Shown here: positions 1 through 9,420 of the stretch, in pieces | Numbering within the stretch: position 1 is the stretch's first letter | Layout of the letters: every line of letters starts with the position of its first letter | From: Liopterus haemorrhoidalis | Lineage: Eukaryota; Arthropoda; Insecta; Coleoptera; Dytiscidae | Direction of reading: 5' to 3' | Assembly: GCA_963971575.1 (NCBI GenBank) | Contig: OZ020624.1 | Span: 13,168,625 to 13,232,624 of the forward strand | Length of the DNA stretch: 64,000 nucleotides | The notes under the pieces: model-generated | The model's input: the letters and a program-made list of their open reading frames with translations, nothing else | The model's database searches: none | Told to the model about the DNA's origin: nothing | Made by a program: the position numbers and the translations under genes

Positions 1-128
1 TGTAACAACAAATTTAAATCCAGAAATGGAGCAAGTCATATGATTCAATTGATAAAATCAACGATCACATTGAGATGATCTCATGTGAGCTCCACCACTG
101 CTTATGTGGCCAATTAGTGTACTGTATT

Positions 129-377
129 CAGTGGCGCAACCAGGAATTAAGAGGGGGGGGGGTAGACAAAAAAAAGTGAAGATATAAAAAAAAGCTCCTC
201 GCTTTTGAAATACAACTTGAGGAGCGAAAAAAAAGGTCCTCATCTCTACTTTTAAATCTATATCTATATATTTACCTTATAAATTATATCTTTATATTTT
301 AAAAATTCAAAAATTTGGTGTTTCCATACATCTTGGGGGGAACCCGGAACCAGCCCCCCTCCCTGGTTGCGCCACTG
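129..377. mobile_element. hAT-type MITE, CAGTGGCGC family, copy 1
   Basis: Terminal inverted repeats start CAGTGGCGCAACCAGG and end with the complement. The flanking 8 bp are actgtatt (121-128) and attgtatt (378-385), a 7/8 target duplication as expected for hAT. The inside is non-coding with G and A homopolymer runs. Four more copies lie at 7108, 27919, 28967 and 35197. ORFs read across it are artefacts of the runs. Confidence 0.85.
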
Positions 378-385
378 ATTGTATT

Positions 386-523
386 ATTACTTGAGTATTC
401 AACAACATGAAAAATGTGATATTATTCGAAACATTAATTCTGATGGGAAATCATATTGAACTATTCCGATTCACGTCAGTATGTTTTAATTAGACTCTTT
501 CAGTTTGAAGATTACTCCTGTGG
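386..523. other. AT-rich spacer left of copia
   Basis: No gene or repeat boundary recognised. It is the locus into which the copia element inserted and continues at 5073. Confidence 0.5.
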
Positions 524-528
524 GTTAC

Positions 529-747
529 TGTTAGATTATGAGGAAGTTCTTGTTCAATATTTTTTATACATGTATGTTATTATTTATCAATCTTAGAAAA
601 TACAATATAAAATAAAGGCATATTACACATTTGACAGTTTACACATTTTGTATAAAAAAACAACAACTACTATTTAATTACTATTTCCATAGCAACGTAT
701 TGAGAATATCCATAGCAACATTTTCTGCAGTTGCGCAAATCTCAACA
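529..747 (-). repeat. copia 3' LTR
   Basis: 219 bp, beginning TGTTAG and ending CAACA on the plus strand, with TG..CA ends. It matches 4850..5067 except for two substitutions and one extra A in an A run. The pol stop codon (742-744) lies inside it. Confidence 0.95.
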
Positions 748-3700
748 CTTCCCCTCGCAACAGCTGAGATCGCCAATTAAAGGATATAAACCTAAACCAA
801 AGATGCATTTTCCATGTTTAGACTTATTCAGTCCTTTCGTCATCACGTCAGCAACCATATCATCTGTTGAAATATGAGACATTTTCAAAACTCCTAGTTT
901 CAATGCATCACGAATAAAATGATATTTGATATCGATATGTTTACTTCTGGCGTGAAAAACTGGATTTTCTGCTAATTTCAAGGCACCATTGTTATCATTA
1001 TATAACATAATATCACACAATTTTTCAAAGCCCAATTCGTGTAGAAAACTCTTTAAGTAGACGGCTTCCTTCGTTGCTTCTGCCACAGCCATGTACTCGG
1101 CCTCCGTGGATGATAACGCCACAGTTTTCTGCTTTCGGGAGTCCCATGATACTGGACCACTACTTAACAGAAATGTGTAGCCAGTATATGACTTTCGGTC
1201 ATTGATACAGTTACCCCAGTCGGCATCACAAAAACCTTGTAAAGATCTTTCGTCCTTTTTAAACACAGGACCTAAATGAATTGTGCCTTTCAAATAACGT
1301 AGGACACGTTTCGCTGCGTTCCAGTGTGACTTGTCGTAGCAGTGGTTAAACTGACCCAAGTAACTGACAGCAAAACTTATATCGGGTCTCGTAGCTACTG
1401 ACAGATATGTCAGTGCTCCAACCAATTCTCTATAAGGTAAATTTGACTGTACTTTACCTGTATTATCTTTCGGCATTAACAGTTTTGTACTGTTATCTAT
1501 CGGTGTGCTCACTGGGTTAGCATCTGCCATTCCGAAACGCTCTAACAGTTCTTTTATATATCCTTTCTGGCTCAATGATATTTTTCCATCGTCTTGAATA
1601 AATTCGATTCCCAAACAATTCCTCACTTCTCCGAGATCTTTCATTTCGAATTCGTGTGACAATACTTCGCACAACTTAGACACCATCTGTTCATTATTGT
1701 ACGCTATCAAAATATCATCTACATATACGGCAATAAGGACTTCCCCTCGTCCCATAGAGTAGAAACAGGGATCGGCATTTGTCGGTACTGCACCAGCAGA
1801 TTTCAATACAGAACCTAACTTTACATTCCAATTTCTTCCGGCTTGTTTTAGTCCGTATAGAGCCTTCTTTAATAAGCATACTTTATCTCCACGTTCTATT
1901 TCTTTTGCCATTTTTTCGCATATTTTGTTTTGTTTCTCGTTTTCTTCCGAAATTCTTTTTAAAACTTCAGTTATTGGCCTTGGTAATTCCATGAAAATGG
2001 TTTCTTGAAGTTCGCCATTTAAATATGCGGTTGTTACATCCAGTTGCTTAATTTTCATGTCCAAACGTACCGCTAAAGCTAGAAGTAGCCGTACAGAACT
2101 CAAGCGGGCAACGGGCGCAAATGTTTGATTAAAGTGTACGCCTGGTTGTTGAGAAAAACCTTGAGCCACTATAGGTGCTTTTCTCTTGTCAAATGAGCCA
2201 TCAGCCTTATATTTCTTTCTAAGTACGAACCTACTACCAATTACAGGCTTATCTGAAGGACGATCCACCATAGTCCAGGTACCATTTTTTAAAATTGACT
2301 TTACCTCGGACTTCATGGCGTCGTACCATTCTTCCGCATCTGGACCAGATATTGCTTGTTTCATAGGGACTTCAGACAGAGATAAAAATACTGACTCATC
2401 TGCAACATAATTTGCTTCTTTGCTTTTAGCTTCTTTGTATTTCTTGCGGGGCCTTCCCCTGCGACCTGTCATTATTCTTGATGGTCTACCACGACCTCTT
2501 TTAATAACTGTTGTTTCTTCTTCTTCTGTTTCGTGTGTGTCATCATTAACACAGTCATCTACATTCTGTATCTGAACTTCGATGACACCAGATTCAGTTT
2601 CATCGGTCGCAGGAAAAACATCTTCATAAGTTGAAATTTTCTTGGTAAATTTCTCCACAAATTTCACATCACGAGTAATTTCAACCTTGCCTTCTGATGG
2701 TATCCATACTCTGTAGCCCTTAGTTCCTTCTTGGTATCCTATAAAAATACCTTCTCTTGAACGAGAATCAAACTTGCCGATGTTCTTGTTTCTGTTCAAC
2801 ACGTAGACCTTGCAACCGAATTCTCGGAAATGGCTTACATTCGGTTTCTTGCCTGTCCACAATTCGTAAGGTGATTTCCCATTCAGACTGCTACTAGAGC
2901 AGCGATTCCTAATGTAATTAGCTGTGTTCACAGCTTCAGCCCAAAAAGAAGGAGGTAAACCAGATTGAATCATTAGACATCTAGCCATTTCTAATAACGT
3001 CCTGTTTTTTCTTTCAGCAATTCCATTTTGCTCAGGGCTATAAGGCACACTCAATCTACGAATAATGCCTCTTGTTTTTAGGAATTTGTCAAATTCTTTA
3101 TTTACATATTCACGTCCATTGTCAGACTGTAAACATTTAATTCTACCAGATTTTTGATTTTCCACAGTAGATGTATATTCTTTGAAGACTTTTAATACTT
3201 CATCCTTTGACTTCAGAAATTTTATTTCACACCATCGCGAATAATCATCAATGAACGTTGTGAAATATTTATTCCGTCCTTTTGATTCAACGCGCATTGG
3301 TCCACAAACATCAGAATGTATCAATTCTAATTTCTTTGTCTGTCTTTCTGATTTCTTCGGGAAGGGCTTTCTTGTCATTTTTGCACGACAGCATACATCG
3401 CATACGAAGTCCAAATATGCATCTTCACTGACATTGACTCCGAGCATGACACCGTTCTTTAAAGCGCATTTCAAATCTTTTACATTGAAATGTCCAAGTC
3501 GGCGATGCCACAATTCAAATGATGCATTTTCTTTTCGTACAGAGCATTTTTGTACATGCTCGTTCTTTTTATTCTCCTCGACGTAATACAAATCACCAAT
3601 ACGTTTAGCTGTGAGTTTTACTTGTCCATTCTTGTCGACTATACTGGCATGACATCTGTCAAAAATCACCTTCAGTCCCTTATCTGTCATTTTTGACACT

Positions 3701-3921
3701 GACAGTAAACTTGCACGTAAATTTGGCACGAAGAAGGCGTCTTTCAAAGAAACAATTTTAACATTGTCTTTTACGTTAGATATAAAGGATACCGTGCCTT
3801 TTCCTACAATGTCCGTACATGCCTCACTAGCCAAATTTAAAACGCCGTGATGGTGTCTGTCGATTTTGGTGAAAGTGTTAATGTCATTGCACAAATGGGA
3901 TGTTGCCCCACTATCTAAACA
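742..3921 (-). CDS. pol: copia Pol: protease, integrase, RT, RNase H
   Basis: 1059 residues counted from the codon after the gag stop. Visible in order: aspartic protease motif DSGATSH at residue 3; HRRLGH of the pre-integrase zinc region (about 139-144) with CDVCCRAK; integrase catalytic D204, D267 and E303 (35 residues between the last two); two AT-hook-like GRP motifs at 474-496; reverse transcriptase with VARLSS, LDVTTAYLNG and YVDD (about 733); RNase H with CDADW, STEAEY and YNDNNG. Length and order are normal for copia. No frameshift is seen. There is no ATG near the start, because it would be made as a fusion with Gag; the frame is the same as gag and separated only by TAG at 3922-3924. 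The polyprotein makes and integrates the cDNA. Catalytic residues look intact. Confidence 0.93.
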   Translation of the reverse strand, partial: CLDSGATSHLCNDINTFTKIDRHHHGVLNLASEACTDIVGKGTVSFISNVKDNVKIVSLKDAFFVPNLRASLLSVSKMTDKGLKVIFDRCHASIVDKNGQVKLTAKRIGDLYYVEENKKNEHVQKCSVRKENASFELWHRRLGHFNVKDLKCALKNGVMLGVNVSEDAYLDFVCDVCCRAKMTRKPFPKKSERQTKKLELIHSDVCGPMRVESKGRNKYFTTFIDDYSRWCEIKFLKSKDEVLKVFKEYTSTVENQKSGRIKCLQSDNGREYVNKEFDKFLKTRGIIRRLSVPYSPEQNGIAERKNRTLLEMARCLMIQSGLPPSFWAEAVNTANYIRNRCSSSSLNGKSPYELWTGKKPNVSHFREFGCKVYVLNRNKNIGKFDSRSREGIFIGYQEGTKGYRVWIPSEGKVEITRDVKFVEKFTKKISTYEDVFPATDETESGVIEVQIQNVDDCVNDDTHETEEEETTVIKRGRGRPSRIMTGRRGRPRKKYKEAKSKEANYVADESVFLSLSEVPMKQAISGPDAEEWYDAMKSEVKSILKNGTWTMVDRPSDKPVIGSRFVLRKKYKADGSFDKRKAPIVAQGFSQQPGVHFNQTFAPVARLSSVRLLLALAVRLDMKIKQLDVTTAYLNGELQETIFMELPRPITEVLKRISEENEKQNKICEKMAKEIERGDKVCLLKKALYGLKQAGRNWNVKLGSVLKSAGAVPTNADPCFYSMGRGEVLIAVYVDDILIAYNNEQMVSKLCEVLSHEFEMKDLGEVRNCLGIEFIQDDGKISLSQKGYIKELLERFGMADANPVSTPIDNSTKLLMPKDNTGKVQSNLPYRELVGALTYLSVATRPDISFAVSYLGQFNHCYDKSHWNAAKRVLRYLKGTIHLGPVFKKDERSLQGFCDADWGNCINDRKSYTGYTFLLSSGPVSWDSRKQKTVALSSTEAEYMAVAEATKEAVYLKSFLHELGFEKLCDIMLYNDNNGALKLAENPVFHARSKHIDIKYHFIRDALKLGVLKMSHISTDDMVADVMTKGLNKSKHGKCIFGLGLYPLIGDLSCCEGKC
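748..756 (-). promoter_or_regulatory. copia polypurine tract
   Basis: On the sense (minus) strand it reads GAGGGGAAG and touches the 3' LTR directly, the expected position of the plus-strand DNA primer. It overlaps the last codons of pol. Confidence 0.8.
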
Positions 3922-4776
3922 CTACCGTAATCCTTCACAACTGTCATTTCTCGCATGATAAGTTAGAGCCCGCGCGTGTGACCCATACAGTCCGACTTTT
4001 TCGATATATTTTTCATAGTCTTTTAATTTCATTTTACATTCTGAAGCCTTATGTCCTAATTTCTTACACTTAAAGCACTTATACTGAAAATCATGTCTTT
4101 TATTTAATGTCTGCTTTGCACTACTGTCATGCCATTTCTTAAAGTTTTTCGAATATAGAACATTTTCATCACTTTCACTTGTTTCATTTTTATTCCTTCT
4201 CGCTATGCTCTCTTCAACAATTTTAATGCGAAGGTCGTCTGGGGTGGGAAGATCGTCTCGCGACTCTATAGCGCAGCGAAATTTTTCGTAACTTGATGGT
4301 AGACTGTACAATATCATAATGGTTAACAAGTCACCATTAATATTTACCTCCATACTGTTAAGTTTGTCTACAGCATCAAAAATGTTATTCAAATGTTCAC
4401 GTACATCTTCACCATCTCCCATTCGCGTAAGCATGAGCTGCTTCAACAGTGTCGCCTTCCTAGCAGGACCTTTCGATTGATAGATATTTTCGAGTTTCAG
4501 CCAGACTTCTCTCGATGTAACGCAACCCTTTACTTGTTTTAACTCACTGGGTGCCATCGATAAAATAATGTCCGATTTAGCCTTACGATCTTCTTTGTCC
4601 CAAGTTACAACTTCCGCTTCTGAAATTGGATCCCCGGCTTTAAGATCAGGCCGCTTGCTCTCTCCAGATACATAAGACCAAGCATCATTTTTGATGAGTA
4701 ATGCTTCCATATGCATTCTCCATGTATCATAATTATCTCTTTTTAGAGAATCTATCCTAGCTACACTTCCAATCAT
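3922..4776 (-). CDS. gag: copia Gag
   Basis: 284 residues from ATG at 4776; upstream codons in the same frame have no ATG. The N-terminal part has the copia-type Gag fold signature (YDTWRMHMEALL, then VWLKLENIYQ). A CCHC zinc knuckle, C-X2-C-X4-H-X4-C, lies at about residues 234-247 and should bind the element RNA. The frame ends at TAG (3922-3924) immediately before the protease motif. In Drosophila copia, Gag and Pol form one ORF and free Gag comes from splicing; here the stop could either separate the products or be an inactivating mutation. Confidence 0.9.
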   Translation of the reverse strand: MIGSVARIDSLKRDNYDTWRMHMEALLIKNDAWSYVSGESKRPDLKAGDPISEAEVVTWDKEDRKAKSDIILSMAPSELKQVKGCVTSREVWLKLENIYQSKGPARKATLLKQLMLTRMGDGEDVREHLNNIFDAVDKLNSMEVNINGDLLTIMILYSLPSSYEKFRCAIESRDDLPTPDDLRIKIVEESIARRNKNETSESDENVLYSKNFKKWHDSSAKQTLNKRHDFQYKCFKCKKLGHKASECKMKLKDYEKYIEKVGLYGSHARALTYHARNDSCEGLR

Positions 4777-4835
4777 TTTGAAGTAAGAAATGTAGACAGT
4801 CAACAAGAAAACTTCACAAAATGATTATGGCGATT

Positions 4836-4849
4836 CTGGGCCCATAACC
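4836..4849 (-). promoter_or_regulatory. copia primer-binding site (half tRNA-iMet)
   Basis: The sense strand reads GGTTATGGGCCCAG immediately after the LTR. This is complementary to the anticodon stem-loop of initiator methionine tRNA, not to its 3' end. It is the primer type described for Drosophila copia, which uses a tRNA cut in the anticodon loop. Confidence 0.9.
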
Positions 4850-5067
4850 TGTTAGATTATGAGGAAGTTCTTGTTCAATATTTTTGATACATGTATGTTA
4901 TTATTTATCAATCTTAGAAAATACAATATAAAATAAAGGCATATTACACCTTTGACAGTTTACACATTTTGTATAAAAAACAACAACTACTATTTAATTA
5001 CTATTTCCATAGCAACGTATTGAGAATATCCATAGCAACATTTTCTGCAGTTGCGCAAATCTCAACA
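4850..5067 (-). repeat. copia 5' LTR
   Basis: 218 bp, the partner of 529..747, starting TGTTAG and ending CAACA on the plus strand. It carries the element's promoter by family knowledge; I did not identify a clear TATA box. Confidence 0.95.
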
Positions 5068-5072
5068 GTTAC

Positions 5073-5640
5073 AAGGTGTGGAACAACCTTCATTAGCAAA
5101 GTTTTGGCATAAAACAACTTTTCAAAAATTATTTTTTATTCCTTCAACTACGTTTTAATAAGTCTCTTTTGAATCAAAATAATATAATTTTTTTAAAACA
5201 AATATTTTTTAGAAAACTATACAACAAAAAAATCGCTATTTCAAAAATAATACACTAATCAAAAGTCCTCTTGGAGTACTCCGGTTTATTTCAATGTATA
5301 TTATAATAATTAATTAGATAGTTTAAATTTTTGGTGCACGGTAATTATAGCTATTTGCGTCTAACACATCCTATCTAAATAACTAGAAAATATATTAAAA
5401 AGAATAAATAAAACATAAAAGAAATAAATAAAATAATCTACACATACTCAATAAAATAAAATTTGCACGAACAAACACAAATAAATTAGAATAAAAATCA
5501 GTTCGAGAAACTGTACAGATGCAAGGTGATAGTAAGAAGTTGTAAAAGGGCCAGTTACAATCGGATTTAAAAGGTCAACATAAATAACACATTAAAATAA
5601 ATTGCAAAACTTCATACATAAATCAATAAATTAGATTTAC
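5073..5640. other. AT-rich spacer with a dispersed repeat
   Basis: No coding signal. About 5318-5415 (TGGTG, then CTATTTGCG, then AATAAATAAAACA) is alignable to 16517-16605, so it is part of an unnamed dispersed repeat. Confidence 0.4.
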
Positions 5641-5716
5641 TCAGAAAGATATCAGCCTGTCCATGAGAACCCTGTCGTCACCTAAAGCAACAGATAGGTC
5701 GTAGCACAGCCCTAAC

Positions 5717-6684
5717 CAGGGCTTCGAACCGTTATTTTATTCGTTTCGGTTTTCGTTCCGGTTCAATTAGAAAAATATATATCAGTTCGGTTCCGGTTTT
5801 CGTTCCGGCAAAAATAACGGTTTTTTTCGGTTTTCGGTTTTCGGTTCAGTTCCGAGTGATAAATTTTTAAATGTTTTTATTTGTAGGTATTAGAAATTTA
5901 TTTTCTCCACGACCACTATAGAATTTACCAAAACTAAAACCAATTTTGACTACAGAAAGTTAATATTCTAACACAAGAGTTGGAATGTTATTCTAAAGCA
6001 CTTATCTTCTTATGCATTTCGCGTGTATTTCATTCCATCACTATTCCATATTTGTTGTCTTTTGTTTTTGTAGGGTTACATTAAGATATATGCAACGTTT
6101 ACATTAAATAAATGTAACATAACTTCCTAACCTAAAATAGTGGCCTATGTGCGGCGAATTAAATTAAAATTAAACAAATAATAAATTTAAAAAAATAGTT
6201 TAATTAATTGATTAATTTTTTATGTAACATAAATTATTTGTTAAGATAAAATGTTTGTTAAAATAATTATTTGTTAATTTTTTTTTTTTTTCATTTTGGT
6301 GGTCGTGGAGAAAGTAGGGTCTGTGACTCGGTTGGAAGAGAATATACTATTCTACTATAATTTAGAACAACATTTTATTCCTTATTTTGTAATAATCATA
6401 CCAAGGCCGCTGAGAGGGGGGGGGGTTCTAGGCGTTCAACCCCCTCCCCGAAATAATAGAAGCGATTTTTTTTTTATTTATCAATTAAAAAATTACGATT
6501 TTTTTCTGCTCATCAGTTTAAAAAATAATCTTAAATAAAATGTATTTTATATTCACTCACACAAATATTATCTGAACCGAAATAAACCGATTTTTTTTTC
6601 GGTTCAATTCCGGTTTTCGTTCCAACAAAAATAACGGTTTTTTTCGGTTTTCGGTTTTCGGTTCAGTTCCGGTTCGAAGCCCTG
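5717..6684. mobile_element. hAT-type MITE with tandem GGTTTTC ends
   Basis: 968 bp with perfect 15-bp inverted ends CAGGGCTTCGAACCG and a perfect 8-bp target duplication gccctaac (5709-5716 and 6685-6692). Both ends carry short tandem CGGTTTT/CGGTTCC-type repeats in inverted orientation; the centre is AT-rich and has no transposase. It splits the tail of LINE-J. Its design recalls the elements at 38825 and 40491. Confidence 0.92.
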
Positions 6685-7107
6685 GCCCTAACATCTCCCT
6701 GACATTTTCGAACTGTACAAACTGCGTTAAAATGCTTAACTTAGAAAGCAGGTTCTTCACCTCCAAGGAGGTGTCCATGAGTCCACCAACAGTGGCCTAT
6801 ACGACCGTTTGTAAAGGCCGTTCCCTCCCTATGGTTAATCCTGCATGAAACATCCCTCTTCACATCAATCATAGATTTTCTGGGAGGCGGCTTTTGCAGC
6901 TACAATACCTGTTTTATTACCTTTAATACCAACAGGCTCCGGCGTCCAAAACAGCTCAACTCTCACATTGTGAGCATTAAGATTGAGGAGTAGCATCCGG
7001 ATATTCAGTACAAGAGGGTGCACTGGATCTGGAGCACGCTCACAGAGACCGGCAAGATCACACTTGAACGACTTTGCTATGACGAAACAAAACATAGGGC
7101 ATAGAAT

Positions 7108-7357
7108 CAGTGGCGCACCCAGGATTTTTCTATAGGGGGCCCGGAAAATAAAAACAAAAGTTCCCCGCTTTTGAAACACAAGTGACGACCTAAAAAAAAA
7201 AAAAAACAAGGTCCTCACTTGTAATCTACAAGTGGTATCCACAAAAAAAGGTCCTCATCTCTTTAAATTCATATATTTACCTAAGAAATAGTGATAAATA
7301 ATTAAAAAATTTGGTATTTCCCTCCTTCTTAGGGGGGGCCCGAGCCCCCGGGCCGTA
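7108..7357. mobile_element. hAT-type MITE, CAGTGGCGC family, 3'-truncated
   Basis: Starts CAGTGGCGCACCCAGGA after the flank catagaat, shares the internal A-run and CCTCAC segments with the other copies, and ends in a GGGCCCGAGCCCCCGGGCC block. The right inverted terminus and duplication are missing, so this copy is truncated. Confidence 0.75.
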
Positions 7358-7441
7358 AAAATGAATGTATCCTCGAATTTAATGACCAGTGACCTTTGTA
7401 ACTCGTTTTGATATTCGACAGCCAACGTAGTGTCTTTATCA

Positions 7442-7965
7442 AACTAATGGTTAGTTGATATACGGAACAAGAATAAAGAATAGGAAATAAGAATATTACA
7501 CAAGATGTTAAAACATGGCTGCGCCGTATATCGGTTTATGTAGGAATGAAATTTAACCTAAACACAAGAATAGTTGGGAACATTTAACATTTTATTCCTA
7601 TTCCAAGAATAAGAGACGAGAAGCATGCGTAGAGTGGTCAAAATTTCTGCCGTAATAAAATTTGTTCAACAGATGTTTTCCAGTATGATCAGAAGGTTGT
7701 AAACAACAATATAATGTGTAAACACGAGCAAATAAATTTACAAAATCTTCTGAATCCATTATACTGAACACGAAATTTTTTTAAAGGTTATGTTAAACAC
7801 AACAACTTGTCAAGAGACAACTGTTAAACATAGGCCAAGACAAGTACGCAGGCGCAGCGACGAAATGTTATGTCCGATATAAACGGTTTCATATATTTTA
7901 TTCTTGTGTACTATTCTTATTTCCCATTCCATATTCTTGTTCCGTATATAAACCAACCATTAGTT
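7442..7965. mobile_element. Inverted-repeat MITE of unassigned type
   Basis: The first and last about 63 bp are inverted copies of each other with a handful of mismatches (AACTAATGGTT at the left, its complement at the right; TATACGGAACAAGAATA shared). The centre has no ORF. I see no clear target duplication, so the superfamily is open. Confidence 0.65.
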
Positions 7966-8920
7966 AATGTGAGATTCACAAGCCGACACGGTAGTGTTCA
8001 TGGTGAAACAGCACACAGATTTAAATTAATAAAATTAGTATCGCTCAAAATATCCAAAGTTCTCAAACGAAAAGGTCAATTGGCTCTTGGTTTTCTGTGA
8101 TAAGTCTTCATCTGTATTTTTTGTAAAATAGGGTTTTTAGCAAAATAATCTGGCTTGGCACTGAGTGCGATCATATATTTCAAGGATAGTATTTAACTAC
8201 GACTGTACAGTGACGGTTCGCCAGCTTCATACAGCAAGCTTGCTATCGGGCTAGTGCGAAATGCATCTGTGACCAATCTAACCCCAGTGCGATATACAGT
8301 GGCAATAATTCGTATTTCTTGTTGTTTAGCTGACCCGTAGCTAGACATCCATAATCTAGCTCAGAGCTCACTAGAGAACGGTATAAACGCAAAATGACAG
8401 TGCGGTGTGCAACCCGTGTCTTGTGACTGAGGACCCGCAACAAACTGACTGGCATTTGGTATCTTTACTTGATGGACAAAAATGGACCCACCAAGCAAGA
8501 CGAGAGTCAAACACTAGACCTAGAAATATGGCAGTATAGGTAAAGCACAACTGTGCTCCATTAAGTGTTATTGTAGATTTAAGATAAAGATTCTTTACTT
8601 GCAAAAATGGATGTACACAGTTTTGTTGAATCTGACGTTCGATAGTACTCATCGTTTTTCCGGCAACAAAGATACCAATGTCGTTAACAAATATCGAAAT
8701 CTGTATAGGTAGTCAAATACATGAATCTGCACCGTATGGAGTCCGGTTCTGCGTCGACATGAAGTCTTTTATAAAGAACATCAAGTGTCCCCGGAGACCC
8801 GAAGAATGCAGGGTACGGAGAATACCAAATATCCACGTAATGTCATAGGATTTCTCAATATCGAAAAACAACGAAAATTCCTGATAACTGTCTCTAGTCT
8901 TTTCTGATTTTTAGATAGAC

Positions 8921-9420
8921 CTTTCTGGGAAATAAGGTATTTGGTTAAGTCCCAGTATATTTCTTATAGGCGTGTAAAACATCTGTATATGCATGCCAGA
9001 TTTTAACTCTCAAGGCGTAGACGTCTGGACGCAAGTTCTACCATACAGGCAGACACATGATTGACGGTATAAAGTTTTCTTGATCATACCTATGAAACTC
9101 TACACATGATCTTGACGCAATTACAGCCAGATATGTATCAGAATTTCTGGACTATTCCTATGAAACACATAAAACGATAATTAAATATTTATTTTTATAT
9201 AACTAAATATATTCAACTAAAATTTGAATTTTTTCTTACGATTGTAATAAAAAAGTTTTGAGATAAATTTACATTTTATACAACAACTGAAGACGGAAAA
9301 TATAAAAAATTTTAGTCATAAATCGAGTTCTACAGAACGTTTGGAAGAAGTATCAGTGTTAATGGTAATATTGATAATATCGGAGCGGTAATTTTACTTT
9401 AAATATCATAGATAAGTTCA
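8921..9420. other. AT-rich spacer, nothing recognised
   Basis: Lies between the LINE-J remnant and the 3' end of LINE-I. The part nearest 9421 is probably the LINE-I 3' untranslated region, but I see no poly-A or duplication that marks its end. Confidence 0.4.

Larger units (their letters stand above)
529..5067 (-). mobile_element. Ty1/copia LTR retrotransposon, nearly intact
   Basis: This 4539-bp element lies on the minus strand, flanked by a perfect 5-bp duplication gttac (524-528 and 5068-5072). The LTRs differ by two substitutions and one A-run indel, so the insertion is recent. Order in the sense direction: LTR, tRNA-iMet anticodon-region primer site with no gap, gag, one stop codon, protease, integrase, reverse transcriptase, RNase H, polypurine tract, LTR. 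The order integrase before reverse transcriptase defines the copia group. gag and pol share one frame; the single stop between them is the only visible defect. Confidence 0.97.
5641..8920 (-). pseudogene. LINE-J: decayed Jockey-like LINE ORF2
   Basis: Minus-strand fragments of one non-LTR element, interrupted by three inserts (5717-6684, 7108-7357, 7442-7965). At 8240-8650 the palm/thumb region is readable (FLGLVFDSRL, then RTVILRLYRSLVSSELDYG), in two frames. At 8700-8920 weaker RT palm similarity remains. At 6865-7107 an RNase H end is readable (VELFWTPEPVGIKGN, then AAKAAS), and 6693-6830 with 5641-5716 resembles the cysteine-containing Jockey tail. Many stops and frameshifts; not functional. 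Order and strand fit one element, but the link across 7358-8100 is inferred. Confidence 0.65.

Noticed and set aside
58..243. ORF on the minus strand starting MRTFFF
   Set aside because: Lies within the CAGTGGCGC MITE and shifts with homopolymer length; similar ORFs recur in other MITE copies.
1779..3586. Plus-strand ORFs inside copia pol
   Set aside because: Shadows of the long minus-strand pol frame with no domain.
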